Positions 1 through 7,751 of a stretch of 53,956 nt of DNA are shown here, one piece after another. Source of the DNA: XYA12-FULL-58-9 sp001798605. Lineage in GTDB: Bacteria; Myxococcota; XYA12-FULL-58-9. The stretch spans positions 1 through 53,956 of the forward strand of contig DAINMX010000014.1 in the NCBI GenBank assembly GCA_036736205.1, in the 5' to 3' direction. The notes beneath the pieces were generated by a model. The model was given only the letters and a program-made list of their open reading frames with translations, was not told the origin of the DNA and ran no database searches. The position numbers and the translations under genes were made by a program. The stretch's first letter is position 1, and every line of letters starts with the position of its first letter.

Positions 1-428
1 ACATCGTTCGTGGGAATCGGCACCAGTTGTGCCACCTCCCCAACCAAGTCCCCAGCTTCGCGAGTCATCGCGTCGCCGTCCTTGTCGAGCCGCACCTCCA
101 GCCTAACTTTGCCGGCAAGTGCGGTGTTGTTGTGCATGGCTGCATTGCCCTCCAACTGGAATGCAATCGGAAACTCAGAAGCTTGAACTCTGGTGACCGC
201 CACCAAGGAACCCGTGGCGGCATTTCTCGCCATCACAAAGATGGCGTCCCCAGCCTTGGCGTCCTGTTCGAGTTCTTTGGCGATGGCGATCGAGCCCGAT
301 ATTTCTCCCCCCGCCACAGCGGGCAACGCAGGCATTTTCGCCTGGGGCACCACCGCCGCTCTGGGCTCGCTCTTTTCGCAGGCAAATCCGCTAGCGCTCA
401 TAAGCAGGCAAATCGCAATGGTCCTCAT
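1..428 (-). CDS. CcmI/CycH C-terminal-like lipoprotein (partial)
   Basis: The frame is open from an ATG at 428 to the left edge, so the C-terminus is missing. The first ~17 residues form a short hydrophobic signal ending in Gly-Phe-Ala-Cys, probably a lipoprotein signal, although the lipobox is not canonical. The rest resembles the C-terminal periplasmic domain of the cytochrome c biogenesis protein CcmI/CycH: an ISGSIAIA strand, then GDAIFVMAR, an SEFPIAFQL segment and a GDLVGEV ending. That domain presents apocytochrome c to the haem ligation machinery in known systems. Here it is a stand-alone lipoprotein without the membrane and TPR parts. The start codon overlaps the stop of the upstream DUF3501 gene (ATGA), with GAGG seven bases before it, so the two are probably translationally coupled. 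The family match is by eye. Confidence 0.6.
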   Translation of the reverse strand, partial: MRTIAICLLMSASGFACEKSEPRAAVVPQAKMPALPAVAGGEISGSIAIAKELEQDAKAGDAIFVMARNAATGSLVAVTRVQASEFPIAFQLEGNAAMHNNTALAGKVRLEVRLDKDGDAMTREAGDLVGEVAQLVPIPTND

Positions 429-988
429 TTCAAATCCTCGGCAATCAATTGGCGGGTCTCCACGATCATTTTTGCTTCACCCTGAACTTTCGGGTGAGTA
501 AGCCGAATCGCCGCAGATAGATCGGGGTCACAAAACCGCGCACGTTGGTCCTCGTTTAACACAAAGCGAACATGGATCACAGACGCCATGACGGCTTCGG
601 GCTCTTCCCGCGCCGTCACTGACTCACCGTCGATGATTAAGCTGAGATGGTCCACAATTCCGGTCAGCTCCTCCAGCTCTGCCCGAGCAACACCGTTCGG
701 CGAAGTCACGATATGGAGGGTGGCGCTCAACTCCGAAGGCGTCGGCAATAGGCTGGCGTAAACATCACACTCGGATTGAAGCGTGTCCGGGTCGGTGATC
801 CCTTCGGTCCGCATGGCCTCTTGGATTTGCCACAAGATAGTCTCGCGGTTCTCGAAAACCAGTGACACGCGATCACATATCTGCACTCGCCGCAGCTTCC
901 TGAGCTCTATGGCTCGTCGGCGATGCCCGATGCGCGACTGTTCATAGTCCTCGATATTACTCAACTCCTCTGCTCGAATCGCGCTCAT
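425..988 (-). CDS. DUF3501 family protein
   Basis: About 187 residues, without signal peptide or membrane segment. It matches the DUF3501 pattern: an N-terminal block MSAIRAEEL, a basic RRRAIELRKLRRVQ segment, VSLVFENRETILWQIQEAMR, and LPTPSELSATLHI in the middle. I place the start at the ATG at 988 because GAAGGGG lies just upstream; an in-frame ATG eight codons earlier has no such site. DUF3501 has no established biochemical role; family members are often found near rubrerythrin or iron-sulphur proteins, but no rubrerythrin is visible here. The downstream neighbour is a CcmI-like lipoprotein overlapping by four bases, and the upstream neighbour is divergent, leaving about 150 bp for promoters. 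The family is fairly sure, the function unknown. Confidence 0.75.
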   Translation of the reverse strand: MSAIRAEELSNIEDYEQSRIGHRRRAIELRKLRRVQICDRVSLVFENRETILWQIQEAMRTEGITDPDTLQSECDVYASLLPTPSELSATLHIVTSPNGVARAELEELTGIVDHLSLIIDGESVTAREEPEAVMASVIHVRFVLNEDQRARFCDPDLSAAIRLTHPKVQGEAKMIVETRQLIAEDLK

Positions 989-1140
989 GGTAACCCCTTC
1001 GTCGCGTCGCATAAGCTAGGTCGAAAATCATCGATGGCAATGGACAAAAGGTTCGTGGTGAAGAAACGAGAATTCAAGCAACTGGCCTTGCGATCCACAC
1101 GAGAAATGAACATGTTTGCAGTCAAAATGACGATGCTGCG

Positions 1141-2787
1141 ATGACAGAAAAATCAACCCAAGCGGTGCGCGTCCGAGAGCTGGCTGTCCCGGTTGACGAA
1201 GCAAGTGAGCCAGACGAGGCACTGAGAAAAATTGCCGCCAGCAAACTCGGTGTGGCAGACTCCGCTCTTTCGCCTGTCAAGATTGTCCGCCGGGCACTGG
1301 ATGCTCGGCATCGAGCGTTGCGGTATGTCTACACCGTCGAGATCGAATTGGAGAACGACATCGCGGAGCGGCTGATCCGCGCCGGACGTGCGGAAGCTGT
1401 CCGTCGGGTCGAACAATACCGCCATGTTCTCCCCAGCATTCCGGATGGCCCCCAGCCAGTGGTGGTCGGCGCCGGACCCGCTGGACTTTTTGCTGCCCTG
1501 ACGCTCGTGAAGTCTGGATGGGCACCTCTCATCATTGAGAGGGGGAGGTCAGTTGACGAACGGGGCCGCGACGTTAGCAATCTCTACGCCCGCGGCATTC
1601 TCGACCCTGAGTCAAACGTTTGTTTTGGCGAAGGCGGTGCTGGTGCCTATTCGGATGGTAAGCTCTACACCCGCGTGAACGACCCGAGGGTCGAGCGGGT
1701 CATGGAAGAGCTCGTCCTCATGGGGGCCAATCCAGACATCCGTGTCGATCACCGCCCCCATCTCGGCACAGATCGATTGGTGGCCTTGCTACGCAACATG
1801 CGCGCTCACCTCATTGAGCGTGGCGCAATATTTCGCTTCAGCACGGCCGTGGACAAATTTGTGATCGAGTCCGGTAAGCTCGAGGCATTGGTCCTGCGCG
1901 ACGGTGAACGTATTGCTGTAGGTCCGGTGGTGCTCAGCACTGGGCATTCGTCACGTGAAATCTGGAGCCGACTGCTCGAAGCAGGACTTCCCCTCGAGAC
2001 CCGACCCTTTGCAGTTGGATTTCGCGTTGAGCATCCGCAAACCTTGATCAACCGCCTGCGCTACGGCGTGGTCGCCAACAAAGGCATCTTGCCAGCCGCA
2101 GACTACCGCCTCACGTTCAATGAGAAGGGCGGTTCTGGACGCGGCGTCTATTCATTTTGCATGTGCCCAGGCGGAGTTGTCGTACCGACGCCAACCTTGC
2201 AGGGAGAGCTCTGCGTCAATGGTATGAGTCACGCCTCGAGGGCAGGCAAATTCGCCAACAGCGCTCTTGTGGTTACGGTAACGCCAGAAGACTACCACCA
2301 AGCCGGATATGACGGCCCCCTCGCTGGGGTCGATTTTCAGAAGGCCATCGAACGCAAGGCCTTCGCCGCTGGCGGCGGCGGTTTTGTGGCACCGGCAATG
2401 CGTTTCGCAGACTATTTTGCCGGCAAGGCATCTAGCGACCTGCCACAATCGACTTACAGAAGAGGCCTGTTGCCAGCCAAACTGGATGAGCTCTACCCAG
2501 AGGATGTGAACACCTCTCTGCGACGCGCCATTGCCTCATTCGACAGCAAGATGCACGGTTTTCTCACCGACGATGCCGTGCTCATTGGCGTCGAAACCCG
2601 GACATCATCCCCCGTGCGGGTACCCCGTGACGACACCATGCAAGCAACCGGTGCGACCGGCCTCTATCCTGCGGGTGAAGGTGTCGGCTATGGCGGCGGC
2701 ATCGTCAGCTCAGCCGTAGACGGCATGCGCGCGGCCGAAGCCATTCTGGAATCTGCGGGTGCAGTGCGGCACGTTCTGCCAACCTAA
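1141..2787 (+). CDS. COG2509-type FAD-dependent dehydrogenase
   Basis: A 548-residue protein of the uncharacterised FAD-dependent dehydrogenase family COG2509. Residues 10-95 form the N-terminal ACT-like/ferredoxin-like part (VRVRELAVPVDE, then LDARHRALRYVYTVEIE). The FAD-binding GxGxxG is at residues 110-115, followed by an acidic end to the second strand (IIERG). CFGEGGAGAYSDGKLYTRV around residues 160-180 is characteristic of the family, and the C-terminus carries the second FAD-contact block (GLYPAGEGVGYGGGIVSSA). Length is normal. The start at 1141 fits the family N-terminus, although no strong ribosome-binding site is seen. The substrate is unknown; members are soluble flavoproteins. 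It stands alone on the plus strand, divergent from DUF3501 and convergent with the next gene 35 bp away. Confidence 0.85.
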   Translation: MTEKSTQAVRVRELAVPVDEASEPDEALRKIAASKLGVADSALSPVKIVRRALDARHRALRYVYTVEIELENDIAERLIRAGRAEAVRRVEQYRHVLPSIPDGPQPVVVGAGPAGLFAALTLVKSGWAPLIIERGRSVDERGRDVSNLYARGILDPESNVCFGEGGAGAYSDGKLYTRVNDPRVERVMEELVLMGANPDIRVDHRPHLGTDRLVALLRNMRAHLIERGAIFRFSTAVDKFVIESGKLEALVLRDGERIAVGPVVLSTGHSSREIWSRLLEAGLPLETRPFAVGFRVEHPQTLINRLRYGVVANKGILPAADYRLTFNEKGGSGRGVYSFCMCPGGVVVPTPTLQGELCVNGMSHASRAGKFANSALVVTVTPEDYHQAGYDGPLAGVDFQKAIERKAFAAGGGGFVAPAMRFADYFAGKASSDLPQSTYRRGLLPAKLDELYPEDVNTSLRRAIASFDSKMHGFLTDDAVLIGVETRTSSPVRVPRDDTMQATGATGLYPAGEGVGYGGGIVSSAVDGMRAAEAILESAGAVRHVLPT

Positions 2788-2822
2788 ACGGCTGCACAAT
2801 CAGTCTGCGTCAAAACTGAAGT

Positions 2823-5087
2823 CTACCTCCCATGCCACGGCCGCTCGGGAGAAAAACTGTCCAAGTCGAGCCGTAACTGTTCGGCCTCTGTCGTGTCGCC
2901 GCCGCGGTTGTCGAGGGGGACGAAGTCGAGCACACCATGCCTTTCGGCAATGGCGCCCAGCTCACGATTGATCTCTGCTGCTACCTCGATCTTATCCGGG
3001 GACTGCGCATTCGCATCATTCGCCAACAAAATTCCGGTGAGCAACGCAAGGGACGTGACTTCGGCGCGTTGCGGCCAATGCGGCTCAACAAGGTTTGGCG
3101 CTCTGAAGTCGCAGAGAAACTTGATGAAACGACCTGGGTCCGGCACCCATATTCGATCGGGAAAATTCTTGGGACGCTCGCTCGAGTTGGAAGATAGGCC
3201 CGCGTACCAATCCTTTGCATGAGCCAGTTTGCGCAGATGTGGATCGGACGTGTCTCGAAGAAGACGACGTTCTCTTGCGGAAATGCAGCGATCGCCACTC
3301 ACCAGGCTGTGCACGATTTGTTGGGTACCCAGACTACGGAGCGTGTTCAGTGAAAGAACTTCCGGCGGCGTGGCCACGAACGTGTAGTTGCGTTGACCGC
3401 CGTCTCTCACCTCACTGATGTCAGCGAACGTCTGACACTCGCAGAATCGTTCCCGCACCTTTGGGTCGGGGTCGATGATACGGATGTTCTTGGGATCCAT
3501 GCCACGTTGGAGCAGGGACTCGACGATATTGGCGCCAATGTAACCCGCCCCAACAACGTTGAAGACCACATCTGCAGCACGCACACCCCAGGTGTGACGG
3601 ATTTCCCGCGCAGCAATGAGCGTGTTCTTGTGCCCAGCCAGTTTGGACTCCACCTCCTTGAGGATTACGTCGTTGACCTTCACGTGAGGCCAAGTGGAGG
3701 CACCAAATTTGCTCAGGTCACTGGTGTTCTGGATGACGAAGCGATGGTCACCGTCACGACCAATATGTTTGGCTGAGTCACCCACTTTCAGCCAGACCGT
3801 TTTGCCTACTGTGCGGTAGTGGTGGTGGCTCAGCTTGCGCCGGTAGAATTCATCCTTACGCGATGGCGTGAAAGTCGCTACTCGCCAACGACGCAGCATT
3901 TCGTAGAGCAGTCCGCTATCTGATTCCTCGGCAATCGACATGGACACATTGGTTCGTGCACCGAAACAGCTCAGTCCCATAAAGAGAGAGTAGGCGTCGT
4001 CGAGAACTTTCGCATGAAGCTTGAGATCGGTGTTCTGCAGGCAATCGGGAGCGAAACGCGAGAGCAGGTAACTCAGCCCATCGCACATCAATGGAGACAA
4101 GACGCCTATCTCCCGGTGCGCAGCAATGATGTCCGCGATGCCTTTGCGTCGGGACACCTCGTCGAGACCCGCAACGATTTGGTCCGGAGGCTGTTCAAGG
4201 AAGAACTGCACTCGGCTTGCGGGGTCCCACATAGGGCGGGAAGCCGGCGAGGTTGAGCCTCGACAGAAGGCTGTGTTGATGGTTGTCATCACCTCGTCAG
4301 ATGGGACGACGGCTGATTCCCCACTCAACGTGTGTGCTAGAGCATCTCCAATCAAGGCCGCGGTACTCGGAGTGGCAACACTCTTCCACCTATCGGGATG
4401 CCGAGCAGCAGTGTCGGCGACAAAACGCATGGGCGGTGCGTGGGGGAATCGACTCAACCACGCCTTGATGAATGGGCGATAGACCAGCTCGTGATTCTTG
4501 CCAGCTCCGTGGCGGATTTCGATGCCACGAATGGGGTTCTGTTTTGCCCACCGCAAAAACTCCGACGAAAAAACCGGGGACTGCGTGTACGCCGTGAAGG
4601 TTTCCACCCCTGCGTCGAGGCCAAGCGAGCGGAGAATCTCCTCCGCGGTTCCCTTGAGCGTCGCACCATTCCCAGGGCCAGAATGAATGCCGGGATACAA
4701 TCGCGCCGACCGCACTTCGAGCTTTTGGCGCGTTCCAATGACGACGCTGGGATCGGTGGAGTTGATGAATTCATCACAGGGGCGACCCGGATAGGCACCC
4801 ACCCAAAAGGCATCACCCGTGGGATTCTGTGGAGTCAATCCGCCCTTGGAAACGGTGGGGACGTATAGCTCGAGAAGACCGTCATGCAAACGGAAGGGTT
4901 TGCCACACGAGTACCCCGACGGTGTACTCGATTCGACAGCATCAAGGATGTCCTGTTTCCACGCGCTGATCTGATCAACAGAGTCTGAACTCGCTGGCAG
5001 AGAAACACCCAACGTGTCCCCAGCGCCGTGCTCCTCCCATTTTTGGGGTACGGTCGCACAGTGAAGCGACTGCCATAGATCAATCAT
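2823..5087 (-). CDS. Orphan protein with C-terminal NAD-binding Rossmann fold
   Basis: A 754-residue protein I cannot assign to a family. Residues ~505-545 form a clear dinucleotide-binding unit: hydrophobic strand, GAGYIG (G513, G515, G518), helix, and a second strand ending in IIDPD, which favours NAD over NADP. This resembles the Rossmann domains of ornithine-cyclodeaminase-like or shikimate-dehydrogenase-like proteins. Around residues 355-385 an LHAKVLDD stretch followed by LFMGLSCFGARTN and an acidic region weakly recalls the second half of a phospholipase-D HKD site, but the Asp spacing is one residue short. The N-terminal ~350 residues match nothing I know. There is no signal peptide or membrane segment. 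It lies 94 bp downstream of, and on the same strand as, a Crp-like regulator that may control it. The GGGAG before the ATG at 5087 is unusually close. Confidence 0.55.
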   Translation of the reverse strand: MIDLWQSLHCATVPQKWEEHGAGDTLGVSLPASSDSVDQISAWKQDILDAVESSTPSGYSCGKPFRLHDGLLELYVPTVSKGGLTPQNPTGDAFWVGAYPGRPCDEFINSTDPSVVIGTRQKLEVRSARLYPGIHSGPGNGATLKGTAEEILRSLGLDAGVETFTAYTQSPVFSSEFLRWAKQNPIRGIEIRHGAGKNHELVYRPFIKAWLSRFPHAPPMRFVADTAARHPDRWKSVATPSTAALIGDALAHTLSGESAVVPSDEVMTTINTAFCRGSTSPASRPMWDPASRVQFFLEQPPDQIVAGLDEVSRRKGIADIIAAHREIGVLSPLMCDGLSYLLSRFAPDCLQNTDLKLHAKVLDDAYSLFMGLSCFGARTNVSMSIAEESDSGLLYEMLRRWRVATFTPSRKDEFYRRKLSHHHYRTVGKTVWLKVGDSAKHIGRDGDHRFVIQNTSDLSKFGASTWPHVKVNDVILKEVESKLAGHKNTLIAAREIRHTWGVRAADVVFNVVGAGYIGANIVESLLQRGMDPKNIRIIDPDPKVRERFCECQTFADISEVRDGGQRNYTFVATPPEVLSLNTLRSLGTQQIVHSLVSGDRCISARERRLLRDTSDPHLRKLAHAKDWYAGLSSNSSERPKNFPDRIWVPDPGRFIKFLCDFRAPNLVEPHWPQRAEVTSLALLTGILLANDANAQSPDKIEVAAEINRELGAIAERHGVLDFVPLDNRGGDTTEAEQLRLDLDSFSPERPWHGR

Positions 5088-5131
5088 CTCCCAGAACTAT
5101 CCCAAATACTGCTCAATTGGACAATCCCACA

Positions 5132-5149
5132 GGAGCTTGTGGAGCTTGT
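5132..5149. repeat. Direct repeat of GGAGCTTGT (two copies)
   Basis: Two adjacent 9-bp copies lie at 5132-5140 and 5141-5149, between the Crp-like regulator and the orphan Rossmann gene. CCCAC before and GTGGG after them could fold into a weak hairpin. It could be a leader or operator element of the downstream gene. Nothing more can be said from sequence alone. Confidence 0.4.
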
Positions 5150-5181
5150 GGGGGTCGTCGGCCTTTATGGGGCGAAGTGTA

Positions 5182-5841
5182 CTAAAGAGAGCCGATGGAG
5201 TGGATGATCGAAGAGGTCAAGGGGAACTCTTCGAGATGGGCCGGTTCGAGCTTAGCATGTTTGTTGACAACCAAGGCTCCCGACTTTTCCATAGATCGAC
5301 GTGCGCGTCCGAGCCGATCGATAGAGACGCACAGATGTCTCGCGAGGTCTTTGTCAGATGGAAGATCAAAGGCGGTCTCTCCAAAGGTGTCGAGCAGCCA
5401 TCGTCCGAGACGGACTTCGATTGGCAACGCCTCATACACCGCAGTGGCCATCGTGCGGTGGTAACGCACGGCAATGTCTCGGTGCCACGCTGCTGCGCTG
5501 TTCGAATTTGATAACGCGTCCAAATCGGCAGGCGAGAGTATGGCTACTTTGCAGCTGTCGAGACAGCGGGCAGAGTGACTGTGATACTTCTGGCCAATCA
5601 ACAACTCGACGTCACCGCACAGAGCAGGTCCGGCGATACGCAGCAATGGGCGAGGGGAGCCTTCACCAGAAAAGAGGATGATCCGTCCGGAAAGGATAAG
5701 GAAGGCTTCGGTGATGGGGTCGTGGACATCGAAAAGAGTCTGATCCACGCGAGTCTCGAGACGCGGTCCCTGTGCATGCTGCCATTGTTGGCCGGCGTCA
5801 GGGTCACCCTTGAACAACAATTCGAGAAGATCAGCAAACAT
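5182..5841 (-). CDS. Crp/Fnr-family transcriptional regulator
   Basis: A 219-residue cytosolic regulator. Residues ~20-125 form a cyclic-nucleotide-binding-like beta barrel (FDVHDPITEAFLILSGRI, then RIAGPALCGDVELLIGQ). The canonical phosphate-binding GEL...RSA motif of true cAMP receptors is not conserved (GDVELLIGQKYHSHSA), so cAMP may not be the ligand. A long dimer helix follows, then a winged HTH around residues 165-205 (SDKDLARHLCVSIDRLGRARRSM). No cysteine cluster of the Fnr type is seen. The start at 5841 is supported by GAGG about nine bases upstream. It is divergent from a second Crp-like gene across a 210-bp spacer and is followed on the same strand by the orphan Rossmann gene, its most likely target. 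The effector is unknown. Confidence 0.8.
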   Translation of the reverse strand: MFADLLELLFKGDPDAGQQWQHAQGPRLETRVDQTLFDVHDPITEAFLILSGRIILFSGEGSPRPLLRIAGPALCGDVELLIGQKYHSHSARCLDSCKVAILSPADLDALSNSNSAAAWHRDIAVRYHRTMATAVYEALPIEVRLGRWLLDTFGETAFDLPSDKDLARHLCVSIDRLGRARRSMEKSGALVVNKHAKLEPAHLEEFPLTSSIIHSIGSL

Positions 5842-5917
5842 TTCCTCTTTCCTCTGCGCCCACTATATGGGAGCCGGGCCAGCGAAACCACGCTTGTGGT
5901 GCCTCCTATGCCTCCCA

Positions 5918-5945
5918 ACCGTCGCGAGTCGCGACCGTCGCGAGT
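5918..5945. promoter_or_regulatory. Repeated GTCGCGAC-type operator candidate
   Basis: ACCGTCGCGAGT occurs twice (5918-5929 and 5934-5945, period 16). The junction forms the perfect palindrome GTCGCGAC (5928-5935). It lies in the 210-bp spacer between two divergent Crp-like genes, where an autoregulatory operator would be expected. It does not resemble the classical TGTGA-N6-TCACA site. This is inferred from position and symmetry only. Confidence 0.3.
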
Positions 5946-6051
5946 ATGGGTGGCGTCGACCACGCACCGGCGCTATTCTCGTGGGCACTCGGGTGTTTCC
6001 TGGTCTCCGGCTGCATCGCTGCCGCGATGTGAATGAGGCGCTGAGTAAGAA

Positions 6052-6780
6052 ATGGCGGTTCTCGATCGACTCACCGTGCTCGCGGGCCAACACCCGATTC
6101 TATCGACGGTCGACGTCGACTACGTGAAGAACAAAGGTGTGCATCGATGCCTCCTCCCAGGCGATCTCCTCTATCGCTCAGGTGATGCAGCGGATGGCCT
6201 TCATTTCGTCCTGGCTGGTGCACTGCAGATCGAATACCCCGAGCCCAAGCAAATCAGGGGACGTGCCATCACTATCGTCGTCGCTCCTGGCGTGCTCGGT
6301 GAGTGTCAAACGATCTACCGACGCCCCTGGAGCGGCACTGGCGTCACCATCAAAGAGCTGGATGTCGTCACCTTCGATCGCGTCGCGCTCTTTGACTTGT
6401 TTGCGCGGTACCCAACAGCGGCGAAATCCTTGTATTGCGAGCTCGCCTGGCAATTTCTTGGTGCAATCGACCGCCGACGCGCCGAGCCTGTCCTCGAGCC
6501 ATGCGACCAGGTACGGAACTACTTGTTAGATCTGTGCAGCGTGTTTTCCACGCCGGGGGCCAAAAACCCGTGGCTTCCCGTGACTCAAAAAGACTTGGCT
6601 GATGTGTGTGGATTACGCCGCGAAACCATCGTGCGATTGCTCAACCGTTGGCGCAAAGCAAAACAAATCGAAAGTTGCCGAGGCAAGATCAAGCTGAAGC
6701 CAAGCTTTGCACGTCGAAAATCAGCGAGCTCCGTGAGCATCATCTCGCGTTTGCACGATCCGACTTTGGAACTGCCCTGA
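6052..6780 (+). CDS. Crp/Fnr-family transcriptional regulator
   Basis: A 242-residue regulator. The effector barrel covers residues ~20-125 (LLPGDLLYRSGDAADGLHFVLAG, then VVAPGVLGECQTIYR). The ligand pocket departs from Crp: GECQTIYRRPWSGTG replaces the cAMP-binding GEL...RSA, so the signal is unknown. A dimerisation helix follows, and the HTH is at about residues 180-215 (VTQKDLADVCGLRRETIVRLLNRW), the standard Crp recognition-helix pattern. The last ~25 residues are a Ser/Arg-rich extension. It is divergent from the other Crp-like gene and heads a plus-strand series (PilZ protein, REC-kinase, sigma54 activator), so it may connect that series to a metabolic or redox cue. The start is the first in-frame ATG with a loosely spaced purine-rich upstream sequence. 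Confidence 0.8.
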   Translation: MAVLDRLTVLAGQHPILSTVDVDYVKNKGVHRCLLPGDLLYRSGDAADGLHFVLAGALQIEYPEPKQIRGRAITIVVAPGVLGECQTIYRRPWSGTGVTIKELDVVTFDRVALFDLFARYPTAAKSLYCELAWQFLGAIDRRRAEPVLEPCDQVRNYLLDLCSVFSTPGAKNPWLPVTQKDLADVCGLRRETIVRLLNRWRKAKQIESCRGKIKLKPSFARRKSASSVSIISRLHDPTLELP

Positions 6781-6924
6781 AGCAATCTTTCGTTGCCCCC
6801 GCCCATGAGCGACGCAGACCCAGGGTCAAAACAGCCCCGTGAAAAAGGTCCAAACCCTGCGAAAATGGGCGACCCTGAATTGGCGCGCATCATGCAAGGT
6901 ACTTCGCAGAGGAGAAGAGCCAAC

Positions 6925-7665
6925 ATGACCGACACCACCGACCACAATGTCCGCGAGGCCAACACCCCACGTTCTCCTAAGTTATCCTTGGGTGAGATCG
7001 ATCACTGTATTGGCACCCGGCAGGCGCAGTTGACGAGACTCCTCGAAGAGCGCGACCGCGACCAGAGGGAGCTGTGCACGGCAAGAGAACAACTCCAGAG
7101 CCTGGCCGCCCGCATTCGCCAGCTCGAAACGAACGTCACAGAGAAGAACCAACAACTCTTTGTGTTACAACCCGAGCTTCAGTCATTGCACGGGTTGAAG
7201 AAACGCGTACATCAACGCGGCACGGACCTCGCCCGTTCGCTCAAGGGCGAATCGAGTGTTGGCAACGACTTGGACAAAGGGAATGCCTCTGTGGTCGAGC
7301 AACGGGTCCACACTCGCAAGCCCGTGCAAGTGGAAGTGACGCTGGGGAGCGAATCGAACTTCTTCCTCGGCTTTTCCGAGAATGTGTCCGACGGTGGCCT
7401 GTTTGTGGCTACCCACGATGGCATACGTCCGATTGGCGAGCGATTTCCTTTGACCTTCACTTTGCCCGGTCACATTGAGCCGATCTTTTGCCTGGTTGAA
7501 GTGGCCTGGGTGCGCGAGTATCGGGAGGACGCAACACCACGGGACGGATCTCCAGGAATGGGCGTCCGATTCGTCGGTTTGTCGCTCGAGGACCAACAAA
7601 CCATTTCCGAGTTTGTCGGAAACCGCCAACCACTCTTCTTCCCGGAGCCGGACGACCTGTGTTGA
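6925..7665 (+). CDS. Coiled-coil PilZ-domain protein (TIGR02266-like)
   Basis: About 246 residues. Residues ~30-120 form a coiled coil rich in Glu, Arg, Gln and Leu. The C-terminal half is a PilZ domain of the type expanded in Myxococcus: RVHTRKPVQVEVTL, then the ENVSDGGLFVAT block, and a GMGVRFVGLS ending. PilZ domains bind c-di-GMP through an RxxxR and a (D/N)xSxxG motif. The second is present as NVSDGG; in the first, VHTRKPVQ has fewer arginines than usual, so binding must be tested. I start at the ATG at 6925 because GAGGAGAAGA precedes it; an earlier in-frame ATG at 6793 lacks such a site. It is a candidate c-di-GMP reader, and two HD-GYP proteins lie in the same window. Confidence 0.75.
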   Translation: MTDTTDHNVREANTPRSPKLSLGEIDHCIGTRQAQLTRLLEERDRDQRELCTAREQLQSLAARIRQLETNVTEKNQQLFVLQPELQSLHGLKKRVHQRGTDLARSLKGESSVGNDLDKGNASVVEQRVHTRKPVQVEVTLGSESNFFLGFSENVSDGGLFVATHDGIRPIGERFPLTFTLPGHIEPIFCLVEVAWVREYREDATPRDGSPGMGVRFVGLSLEDQQTISEFVGNRQPLFFPEPDDLC

Positions 7666-7751
7666 CCCATTACTAGTCAGGCTAACTCCGCGACAGATAT
7701 GGTTTCATCCGACGGGTGATTGTGGTTCAATCCATGCAGGAGCCAAGCTGG

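Noticed and set aside
355..380. Nothing more than a short cysteine near the start of the CcmI-like protein as proof of lipidation
   Set aside because: The residues before the cysteine (Gly-Phe-Ala) do not form a canonical lipobox, so lipidation is stated as probable only.
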